Assembly: GCA_004562915.1 (NCBI GenBank)
Contig: SFQZ01000123.1
Location: forward strand, 1 to 6,343
Source of the DNA: a bacterium
GTDB lineage: Bacteria > Bacillota_A > Clostridia > Lachnospirales > Lachnospiraceae
DNA length: 6,343 nt
Direction of reading: 5' to 3'
The notes below the pieces were generated by a model. The model worked only from the letters and a program-made list of their open reading frames with translations. It had not been told where the DNA came from and did no database searches. Shown here piece by piece: positions 1-6,218 of the stretch. Made by a program: the position numbers and the translations under genes. Position 1 is the first letter of the stretch; every line of letters starts with the position of its first letter.

Positions 1-1065
1 CCTTTTGTCATGTTATACATGGCATCATAGGTAAACTTCGTCACATTCCCAAGCGGATCTGTTATGGACTTGATATTTCCAATCTTGTCCAGTTTATATT
101 TTGTTACACCGCCATCAGCCGCCGTCTCTGCTGTAACATCGCCGTTTGCATTATAGCTGATGGATTCCACATTTCCTAGGGGATCTGTCTTTGACGTCAT
201 CCGGTTCATGGAGTCATATGCAAAACTCCAAGTATTTCCCTCTCCGTCTACATAAGAAGTCAGATTTGCACCGTCATATGCATAAGTTGTTGTGATCCCA
301 CGTCCGTCTGTCATGGAAACCATCCGGTGCAGATCATCATAGGTATAGGTAATACTGCTGCCATCCGGATTGTTCATTGCTATGAGATTTCCAGATCCAT
401 CATATTCATTTGTGGTAACGGCACCATTATAATTTGTAAAGGATACCAGCTTATTCTGAGCATTGTAGACATAAGAAGCGGTTGCCCCGTCTTCCCTCGT
501 CTCTGTCGCAATATTCCCAAACTCATCATAAGTATAAGACTTGGTTCCGTTTGCTGTTGTTTCAGATTCCAGCTGATTCTCTGAATTATATGTTTTCTGG
601 CAGGTTGTTCCGTCCGGATAGATGATCTCTGTTGTGCGGTACTGATCGTCATATTTGTAAGTTGTGACATTGCCTTCATTATCTGTTGTAACGGTCTGAC
701 CATCGCTGTATTCCATAGTGGACGTATTTCCATTGGCGTCCGTCTGCTTAATGACACGTCCTTCTTCATCATACTCATTGGTAACTACCGTATTCTCATT
801 GGCATCCTGCCAGCTTATCATACGATACTGATCATCGTAATGATAGGAATACGTTCCTCCTGCAGCATCAACATAACCTGTTAAGTTACCAGATTCATCA
901 TACTCATAAGAAAGCTTCCCGCCGTCCGGCAGAGTGATCTCTGTTACATACCCCTGATCATCCTGCTTGATCTGAAACTTCTTTCCGGAAGGAGTTGTGA
1001 TCGATTCCAGATTATAATCATCATCATAATCTAAAACTGTCTTGAATCCGTCTACATCGGTAACA
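1..1065 (-). repeat. Coding array of about 21-residue RHS/YD repeats
   Basis: Consecutive units of roughly 63 bp encode variants of YxYDxxGNLxxxTDxxG. Readable examples are LSYEYDESGNL, YSYHYDDQYRM, TNEYDEEGRVI, YKYDDQYRT, YTYDEFGNIA, YTYDDLHRMV, FAYDSMNRM and FTYDAMYNM. The phrase TDPLGNV occurs twice near the left edge. In known RHS proteins these repeats form a beta-strand shell that encloses the C-terminal toxin. The array runs out of the window, so its full length is unknown. It is protein-level repetition with diverged DNA, not a CRISPR or satellite. Confidence 0.9.
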
Positions 1066-3494
1066 AAACGGAGCATACCATATTTATCGAAAGACCAGAT
1101 GCACTGTTCTGCATCTTTGATCTCCCAGCCGATATAGTCATAGTCCGTATCCTCATAAGATACTGATTTCAGATCATATTCATAACCATTCGGCGCACGA
1201 TAGGAGCCATCTTCATTTTTTTCAAAGAAGAGGGTACTTCCATCACCTCTCATATAGAGAATCGTGCCGTCCTCCAGCATCGAAAGCGCCTGGTCATAGT
1301 TAAAGCTCCAGCCCCGGCCGAACATCGAGTTCCTGTCAGTAGCTTTTGAGTTATAGCTTCTTGTAATAGAGAATTCGCCGCCCAGATCATTTAAAGAGGC
1401 ATCGCTCTGATTCATGTAGAAATTACCGGTATTTAAGTTTACCGGCTCAAATCCAAACTCACAATGAAGCCCACGTCCCATCAGAGCACCGTCAATCTTC
1501 ATCTTGTCGATATCGGTCAGCGGAGCTGGGTTATACGGAACATTCGTCTTTGGATTTCGGATAAAGATCGTATTGTTCGCCACTACCAGGGCATCAATCA
1601 CCTGGTTGTCCTTCATAATTGTAGCGAGCGGGATTCCGTAATACTTTGCAATCTTCGGGAATGTGTCATACTGCTTCACTTCATAGATCACAAAAGTATC
1701 ACTGGATACTTCTTTTCCTGTTTCCAGTTTCCCGTCAATTTCTTTTGAAGCCTTTGCTTTAAACTGATACAGCTTGTCTTTTGTCAAGCCAGAATACAAT
1801 GCTCCCTGCCAGTTGGAATCTTTACTTAAATATTTATTCGCCTCTGGAAACTGCTTATTGTATTCCGTACTGTCCGGATAAGAATAAAGCGGCAGTGCCT
1901 CTGCTGTATGGTGTTTCTCTGCATCCTCTTCATCCGGTGTCAAATAATATTCTACTGTAGATTTACTCTTAGCGACTCCGTCCGGGAAAACCGCATCAAA
2001 TTTTAGTTTTCCATTCACACTTTTCTCTGTCATCGGACGCAGGTTTATTGTCGTCTCATCCAGAGACATATCCCGCAGATAGGGATCTTCTGCCGGAGAC
2101 CACTGAACAGTAATCTTTGGACCATAGACTGAATTCTTGTTATTCAGCACCTCACACTGCATGGCAGCTTCAAGGCCTGCAGCCTCATCAATCGCTTTTA
2201 AAACCATGCCGTTGTTGGCATATGTCCCCTGCACCCAGTCATTGATAAGATCTTTTACATTATAATTGATATATTCATTCCGCTGCGTTTTCGCATTCTG
2301 AACATCAATAAATGTATGATTATATGGCTGTGTCTTCCATGTGATATCAATGCTCCATGGTTCGTCTACACGATATAATCCAAACTGGGATGCACCATTA
2401 CTGAAATTCGTCCGCTGGCTGACAGAAAATGTGGCATTATCAATCTTGGAATCTTTTGGGATCACACTGAAATCCGCATTAACCTTTACAAAGGTCCTGC
2501 AGATCATATGAGCAGTACCATAACCTGCTAAGTTCCCGGATTTAATGCCATCATCATATCCTACATACGGATAATTATTGTCACCGACCGTCGTGTTTGG
2601 ACTTCCCTGTTCCACACCGATCAGGCTGAACTGGCTGCGATCAATACTAATTGTAGAAGGATCGATCCGAACTGGATACTCTCTTTCTTCACTCTGCAGC
2701 CACTCCGTATCCGGAAGAACTGTCAGGATCTGTTTTCCATCTTTCTCTTCCAGATTTAAAGTAATGCGGAAACTTACCGCACCTGCTGCATCCTCCATGG
2801 ATGGCGCTTCCAGAATATATTCCGCATCTTCAATTCCTTTTTCCTCTGGATAGAGATAAACCTGATTATCTTTTAGCTCCGCTTTCAAACCAGGAATATT
2901 TAACTCGTAGGCAAAAGAAGTCTGCTCTGTTTGCTTCCGGAGAATGATATCTTCTTTTACACTGTCATCAAGCACTGTATACTGGACATCAATCCCATCA
3001 TATACCTGGTTATAAAGGATCGCATTTTCCTTAACAGCAGAATGGCTGTAATCGCCTCCAGCAGGTATCAGTTCGATCTTATAATCATCCTGCTGAATTT
3101 TAATACCTGCATTTTCTGTGATAGATGATGGGAGCTGTATCATATAATCATTTGCTTCATTTTCATACACAGTTGAAACCGGTTCGGAACTTCTGGCTCG
3201 TGTTTTTACTTTTGGTTCGCTTTCAATCAGCGTATTGTCTGTAAGTTGTACTTTCCCTTCCTCATCTTCATAAGTTCCCACATAACCGCCGAAGACCGTT
3301 GTATACTGCTTATCTCTGGTCTTATATGTACGGGACTCCAGATCATAATCAACCAGTTCACCTTCCGGCTCTTCAGGAAGAGGATAATAATCTTCAGGCT
3401 CTTTCAGTTCAACTTCTGTATTTTCCCCTTCAGGCTTTGCTGCTTCAGAAGCTTTATCCTCTCCGCTCCCGGATGTTTTTTCATCATTTGCCTG
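1..3494 (-). CDS. RHS/YD-repeat surface protein (probable polymorphic toxin), body; 5' end cut off by an in-frame stop, 3' end outside window
   Basis: The frame is open from codon CAG at 3494 to the window edge (1164 codons, C-terminus missing). It continues the frame of the signal-peptide ORF at 3755-3495 and is separated from it only by TAA at 3497-3495. In order: an acidic linker (to about 3370); a region including DPSTISID and YRVDEPWSIDITWKTQP typical of DNRLRE proteins (about 2670-2110); an Fn3-like stretch (about 2110-1690); a LysM-like module (about 1695-1555, YDTFPKIAKYYGI); a DUF6531-like segment with EPVNLNTGNFYMNQ and TRSYNS...FGRGWSFNYD (about 1480-1165); then YD repeats to position 1. 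Such proteins are surface or secreted polymorphic toxins whose variable toxin tip lies after the RHS shell; the tip is not visible here. No good start follows the stop: the first in-frame candidates are GTG 3281 and ATG 3143, neither with a ribosome binding site. It is therefore either a nonsense-disrupted gene, a read-through product or a sequencing error. Confidence 0.9.
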
Positions 3495-3755
3495 TTACTC
3501 AGCTGCCTGGGACGGTTGATCAGATGATTCGTTCTGCTCTCCGTTTTCTGTTTCCTCTGCTACATCTGATTCTTCGATTCCGGCCTCTGTTTCAGTCAAA
3601 GGTTCCGGTCTTGAGAAATCTACGCTGCGAGGCATCTCTTCAATCGTCTCTTTTGCCTGGACAAAGATCGGCTCTGTTCCCTGCAGCGCCAGCAGCAATG
3701 CCAGTAACAGGCTTAAGAGTGTTTTCATGTACCTTCGGTTTCTTTTCCTTTTCAC
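3495..3755 (-). CDS. Signal-peptide N-terminal fragment of the RHS protein (86 aa, ends at premature TAA)
   Basis: The start is GTG at 3755, preceded by AAGGAGG with 7 nt between them; ATG at 3728 (residue 10) is a weaker alternative. Residues 1-10 are very basic (KRKRNRR). They are followed by a hydrophobic core, LLSLLLALLLALQG, and a plausible signal peptidase I site after VQA (about residue 34). The rest is an acidic, Ser/Glu-rich linker ending in SQAAE. The same linker composition continues without a frame change after the TAA (QANDEKTSGSGED), so this is the 5' part of the RHS gene rather than an independent small protein. If the stop is real and not suppressed, the cell would export only about 50 residues of linker. 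A CAA-to-TAA change is the simplest origin, since the next codons are CAG GCA. Confidence 0.85.
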   Translation of the reverse strand: MKRKRNRRYMKTLLSLLLALLLALQGTEPIFVQAKETIEEMPRSVDFSRPEPLTETEAGIEESDVAEETENGEQNESSDQPSQAAE

Positions 3756-3802
3756 CTTTCTCCCTCCTTAAAATGGTATTTCGTCAGCCGTATGCCAACT
3801 TG

Positions 3803-3840
3803 ATACTATTTTAAGGATTTCCTCTAAAAAAAACTGTCGA
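3803..3840 (-). promoter_or_regulatory. Possible promoter of the RHS gene
   Basis: On the minus strand TCGACA (3840-3835, inside a Spo0A-like box) is followed 21 bp later by TAAAAT (3813-3808); a second -10-like TAGTAT is at 3808-3803. Spacing near 21-22 bp with a box over the -35 is known for Spo0A-activated sigma-A promoters such as spoIIG. A start here would give a 5' leader of about 45 nt ahead of GTG 3755. The match is loose and a promoter further upstream is possible. Confidence 0.35.
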
Positions 3841-3856
3841 TAACCCATCGACAGTT
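3826..3856 (-). terminator. Intrinsic terminator after the histidine kinase gene, built from two inverted Spo0A-like boxes
   Basis: The arm AACTGTCGAT (3856-3847), loop GGGTT and perfect complement ATCGACAGTT (3841-3832) make a 10-bp stem. It runs into a tract of eight T (3833-3826). It lies 19 nt after the kinase stop codon and fits a Rho-independent terminator. Each arm also contains TGTCGAT, so the same bases may serve as protein binding sites for the downstream RHS promoter. Confidence 0.7.
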
Positions 3857-3886
3857 ATCGACAAATATCGGGGATTATCGACTAAT
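3847..3886 (-). promoter_or_regulatory. Four 10-bp-phased Spo0A-box-like repeats upstream of the RHS gene
   Basis: Four tandem 10-bp units read on the minus strand with cores AGTCGAT (3883-3877), CCCCGAT (3873-3867), TGTCGAT (3863-3857) and TGTCGAT (3853-3847). A fifth core is inverted at 3835-3841 on the plus strand. The GAT positions repeat exactly every 10 bp. The B. subtilis Spo0A box is TGTCGAA, and tandem boxes one helical turn apart bind a Spo0A DNA-binding-domain dimer. The neighbouring regulator has that domain, so these are its likely operator. The first unit overlaps the last codons of the kinase gene; the second is degenerate. Confidence 0.65.
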
Positions 3887-5185
3887 TATAGAAACCTTTT
3901 CCTGACCGTCAAAAGTAATACAAATACCTTTGGTAAAAATGCTTTCCTTTGGAAGCCGCTGATTTAAAAAGAAACTCATTTTCCCACGGTGCAGCGCTTC
4001 AAAAATGTCAGAAATCCCATGCCCTGTGCCGCCTGTAGTGACTCCTCTTTCCCCCAAATGATCCAGGACATATTCCGAGAACGGATCACCATTATCATAA
4101 ATAGAGAGTTCATAAAAACCAGCTGTATTATACCCAAAACACATCAGGATACGTCCTTCATTTCTATTTTTCCTAACAACTTTATTTGCATTCCGATACA
4201 AATCCCCCACGATCTGCAGCAGTGAATATATTTCGATATCCTTATTTTTTAAAATATCTTTCACCGGCGCACGGACGATAATGTCCAGTGTAAAATCCTG
4301 TTGCTCTGCTTCTTCTAAATATCTTTCCAGCTGAAGGTCAAGAGCGATAATTCCTGTGCTTTCAAAACTTTTTACAGCTCTGGCACTCTCCTTTGTCTGC
4401 TGCCCGTCCGTATCACAAATCGCACGCATCTCTTCAATAATCTGTCCTACCTCTTCCATATGTTCTGACATTTCTCCTATTTTCTCTAACGCCCGTCCCA
4501 TAGACGGAATAATTTCCCTTGTATGATGGCTGTATGCAGTCAAATCCTGCATTTTCTTCTGTTCCTGATGTTTGTCATAATTCCACAGTGCCAAAATAAT
4601 AGCACCGAACACAACAGAAAACAGCAAAATCTTATACACTATAATATTATTTCGATTATAACCTAAATGCCTTAATTCTAACATTATGCACTGGCAGATT
4701 GAAAAGATAAAAAGCATCCCGATTTGTGATGCCTTTGACATCCTCTGAATAAATGGCAGATTAATTCTCCTGCTCCAAAGTATGATGCCTATATAAAATA
4801 CAACCTGTAAAAGCAGTATAATTATTTCGGCTCCGGTTGTCCTCGGCTTCAAATCTAAAAACACCATAAGAGGGAACCCAACAACAGCAATCACCAGATG
4901 CAAAAGATCCAAAATTACATACAGCATAAAAAGATACATATACTTTTCCAGCAGATTCTCGAAGTAGCACACTCTGACATAAATGGCAAGTGATATGGCT
5001 TCTATCCATATCCCTAAAAATAGGTACTTCCCAAAGAAAAGCTTAATAATAAAGCAAACGGTAATGACAGCCAATGCCATCCCTACCTGAAGAGACAGCT
5101 TTCTACCTCTGCCTACCAGATTTCCAAAGCAATATAAGAGCACAGCAATTTTAATGATTTCATTTATGATGATAAAAATATGCAT
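3875..5185 (-). CDS. AgrC-like membrane sensor histidine kinase, GHKL ATPase class (436 aa)
   Basis: The N-terminal 200 residues hold six or seven hydrophobic segments (about 2-23, 33-51, 55-74, 83-110, 120-137, 153-171, 183-202) with almost no soluble sensor loop, as in AgrC-type peptide sensors. A helical linker follows with the likely phospho-acceptor in SHHTREIIP (H220/H221). The C-terminal ATPase domain shows the N box (D328-LYRN332-AN), a G1-like box (D364-NGD) and a glycine-rich G2 box (G385-GTGHGI). It probably phosphorylates the response regulator encoded upstream on the same strand. ATG 5185 is the only sensible start because TGA lies seven codons upstream in frame and the first membrane segment begins at once. 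It has no ribosome binding site of its own, so translation may depend on the overlapping tiny ORF. The ligand is unknown; a peptide is the family-based guess. Confidence 0.92.
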   Translation of the reverse strand: MHIFIIINEIIKIAVLLYCFGNLVGRGRKLSLQVGMALAVITVCFIIKLFFGKYLFLGIWIEAISLAIYVRVCYFENLLEKYMYLFMLYVILDLLHLVIAVVGFPLMVFLDLKPRTTGAEIIILLLQVVFYIGIILWSRRINLPFIQRMSKASQIGMLFIFSICQCIMLELRHLGYNRNNIIVYKILLFSVVFGAIILALWNYDKHQEQKKMQDLTAYSHHTREIIPSMGRALEKIGEMSEHMEEVGQIIEEMRAICDTDGQQTKESARAVKSFESTGIIALDLQLERYLEEAEQQDFTLDIIVRAPVKDILKNKDIEIYSLLQIVGDLYRNANKVVRKNRNEGRILMCFGYNTAGFYELSIYDNGDPFSEYVLDHLGERGVTTGGTGHGISDIFEALHRGKMSFFLNQRLPKESIFTKGICITFDGQEKVSIISR

Positions 5186-5217
5186 TTGTGCAAAGAAAAC
5201 AGGTGATCAGCCGCCAC
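5164..5217 (-). CDS. Possible 17-aa leader ORF overlapping the kinase start
   Basis: GTG 5217 is preceded by AGGAGGG (5232-5226) with 8 nt between them, an excellent ribosome binding site. The frame reads MAADHLFSLHKCIFLSS and stops at 5166-5164, 20 nt inside the kinase gene in another frame. It is not a recognisable family. The strong site and overlap suggest a leader whose translation feeds ribosomes to the kinase ATG at 5185, which lacks its own site. Its start codon lies in the 5' arm of a hairpin. It may instead be a fortuitous ORF behind a site that serves the kinase through the folded hairpin. Confidence 0.4.
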   Translation of the reverse strand: MAADHLFSLHKCIFLSS

Positions 5218-5224
5218 CTGTTCT
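5195..5224 (-). terminator. Hairpin with U-rich tail between tiny ORF and kinase; possible attenuator
   Basis: AACAGGTG (5222-5215) pairs perfectly with CACCTGTT (5205-5198) around the 9-nt loop GCGGCTGAT and is followed by TTTTCTTT. An A-U and a G-U pair can extend the stem by two. It could end a short transcript carrying the upstream tiny ORF with partial read-through into the kinase. It could also hide or reposition the ribosome binding site at 5232-5226. The stem is short and the T tract is broken by C, so termination would be incomplete. Confidence 0.45.
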
Positions 5225-5249
5225 TCCCTCCTGTTATTTCGTTCTTATG

Positions 5250-5291
5250 TCAGCGCATAATCACATAAAAAAGCCATTCCCAAAAACTCAC
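5250..5291 (-). CDS. Tiny ORF (13 aa, aromatic and hydrophobic), possible signal or leader peptide
   Basis: GTG 5291 follows GAGGAGG (5307-5301) with 9 nt between them, and the frame reads MSFWEWLFYVIMR before TGA. It sits about 30 nt after the predicted transcription start of the promoter at 5355-5327, so promoter, ribosome binding site and ORF are correctly spaced. The peptide is rich in Trp, Phe and Tyr with one acidic residue and a terminal Arg. It has no cleavable signal peptide and I recognise no family. An overlapping frame, 5313-5245 (22 codons, ATG internal at 5298), ends in GMAFLCDYALT, but its starts have poor ribosome binding site geometry. Its place between regulator and kinase suggests a signal or leader role, which is inference. 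Confidence 0.45.
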   Translation of the reverse strand: MSFWEWLFYVIMR

Positions 5292-5326
5292 GTCTCATTA
5301 CCTCCTCATTCATTTTTTAAGAATGT

Positions 5327-5355
5327 ATCATAATGTTACGAGAAAGTAATTCGAT
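5327..5355 (-). promoter_or_regulatory. Promoter of the tiny-ORF/kinase unit with a Spo0A-like box at -35
   Basis: TATGAT (5332-5327) is a good sigma-A -10 element. Exactly 17 bp upstream the -35 position is ATCGAA (5355-5350), not TTGACA, and it is the core of a Spo0A-like box. This is the layout of an activator-dependent promoter. The predicted start near 5320 gives a leader of about 30 nt to GTG 5291. Confidence 0.55.
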
Positions 5356-5358
5356 GAA
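5350..5358 (-). promoter_or_regulatory. Spo0A-like box TTCATCGAA
   Basis: It differs from TTTGTCGAA at two positions and covers the -35 of the kinase-unit promoter. It lies exactly 21 bp (two helical turns) from the box at 5371-5379 in the same orientation. Confidence 0.5.
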
Positions 5359-5370
5359 AATTTATGAATG

Positions 5371-5379
5371 TTCGATAAA
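5371..5379 (-). promoter_or_regulatory. Spo0A-like box TTTATCGAA
   Basis: It has one mismatch to TTTGTCGAA and lies two helical turns upstream of the -35 box on the same face of the helix. An inverted ATGTCGC follows on the plus strand at 5379-5385, making a partial inverted pair. Confidence 0.5.
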
Positions 5380-5433
5380 TGTCGCTTTTTTATAATGTTA
5401 CATGTAATTCCGCCAGTCCGCTTGAATGATTTT

Positions 5434-5453
5434 TTCGATTATTGTCGACTAAT
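5434..5453 (-). promoter_or_regulatory. Pair of 10-bp-phased TCGA repeats straddling the response-regulator stop codon
   Basis: Two units have TCGA at 5448-5445 and 5438-5435, exactly 10 bp apart. The first lies in the terminal codons ATT AGT CGA CAA of the regulator gene and the second follows its TAA. The first unit matches the first unit of the array at the end of the kinase gene over nine bases (ATTAGTCGA), then one mismatch, then AAT. Confidence 0.45.
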
Positions 5454-6218
5454 TTTTTTTGCAATACTATATAAGAAATCGGTATTAGTTGGCCGTCCGG
5501 TTTCAGTGTTGCAATCATACGGATATAATTCTTTTAGCTTTCTGATATCCTGTTCTTTCCAAACTTTTTCTATCACTGCCCGGATACTTCTTTCCACATT
5601 TTTGACATTTGTCCTACATTCCTTCGCAACATAAGGATAAATATCTTTTGTGGCACTTAGATTTTCTTTATCTGATGTCAAAATATAGAGAATCGCTTTC
5701 TGGCAGTAAACGGTACCTTTTAACTTTGAAGCAAATCCCAAACGCAGCAATTCGTCCTCAATCCTTCTCTTATAAATGTCTATACGAGTCTGCCGACTGA
5801 TCTCGTCCTGAATCACGGTAGAAGCTCCTGCTTTTTTCTGATAAGGTGCACTAATCTCGATAATTGATATCGGAACATTAAGAGAAAAACCTCTTTCTCC
5901 TTTTGCACAAATATAGTCCGCTCCCAGCATACGAATTGTTTGGTAAATGGGCTGTGATACCACATTTGTAACAACCGCAATAAACGGCTTTAGAATCTGT
6001 AACTGCTTCAGCTCCTCAAGTAATAATATCCCACTTCCTCCAGGAAGTTCCAAATCAAGGATCATCGCATCAATCTCCATCGTCTGTAGAATACGAAGGG
6101 CTTCTTCAACACTGTCAGTCTCAGCGGCAAGACTTAATGTATTTCGTCCTTGAATCAAGGTGCGATATTGGTCTCTTAATTCCAGATCATCTTCCACTAT
6201 CATGATTTGTACTGTCAT
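5439..6218 (-). CDS. Response regulator with Spo0A-type DNA-binding domain (259 aa)
   Basis: The receiver covers about residues 1-120: acidic cluster E9-D10-D11, phospho-acceptor D55 in MILDLELPGGSG, switch residue T84 and conserved K106. Residues about 150-259 match the Spo0A C-terminal domain: a KGTVYCQKAILYI helix, IYPYVAKECRTNVKNVERSIR with the VERxIR recognition-helix core, an IEKVW segment, and a GRPTNTDFLYSIA end. The length is close to Spo0A (about 267 aa), but the receiver and neighbours differ from the sporulation Spo0A, so this is a paralogue serving the adjacent kinase. It should bind TGTCGA-type boxes, several of which flank its neighbours. ATG 6218 is chosen because AAGGAG lies 8 nt upstream and the receiver begins immediately. 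A longer frame from TTG 6293, with a weaker AGGAG, adds 25 non-family residues. Confidence 0.93.
   Translation of the reverse strand: MTVQIMIVEDDLELRDQYRTLIQGRNTLSLAAETDSVEEALRILQTMEIDAMILDLELPGGSGILLLEELKQLQILKPFIAVVTNVVSQPIYQTIRMLGADYICAKGERGFSLNVPISIIEISAPYQKKAGASTVIQDEISRQTRIDIYKRRIEDELLRLGFASKLKGTVYCQKAILYILTSDKENLSATKDIYPYVAKECRTNVKNVERSIRAVIEKVWKEQDIRKLKELYPYDCNTETGRPTNTDFLYSIAKKISRQ

Noticed and set aside
380..778. 132-aa minus-strand ORF
   Set aside because: It lies in another frame of the RHS repeats; the RHS frame is continuous across it and the repeats keep frames open by composition.
1..1065. CRISPR-like or DNA satellite array
   Set aside because: The repeats are about 63 bp, diverged at DNA level and conserved only as YD-type protein units.
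1500..1515. TTGTCGATA inside the RHS coding region as an operator
   Set aside because: It is a single copy in the middle of a gene, coding for Asp-Ile-Asp-Lys; it shows that isolated boxes occur by chance.
3299..3814. 171-aa plus-strand ORF
   Set aside because: It is antisense to the signal-peptide and linker region of the RHS gene, with composition of a reversed acidic linker (Leu/Pro/Phe-rich) and no family match I recognise.
4761..5009. 82-aa minus-strand ORF inside the kinase
   Set aside because: It is an out-of-frame shadow of the membrane segments, without a start site or family signature.
5186..5438. A complete agr-type locus (agrB/agrD)
   Set aside because: No AgrB-like membrane protease ORF and no AgrD with leader and acidic tail are present; only the kinase class is AgrC-like.
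5439..6218. The master sporulation regulator spo0A itself
   Set aside because: The receiver motifs (LDLELPGGSG, and K106 followed by Gly instead of the usual Pro) and the kinase/RHS neighbours differ from the classical spo0A locus; a paralogue fits better.
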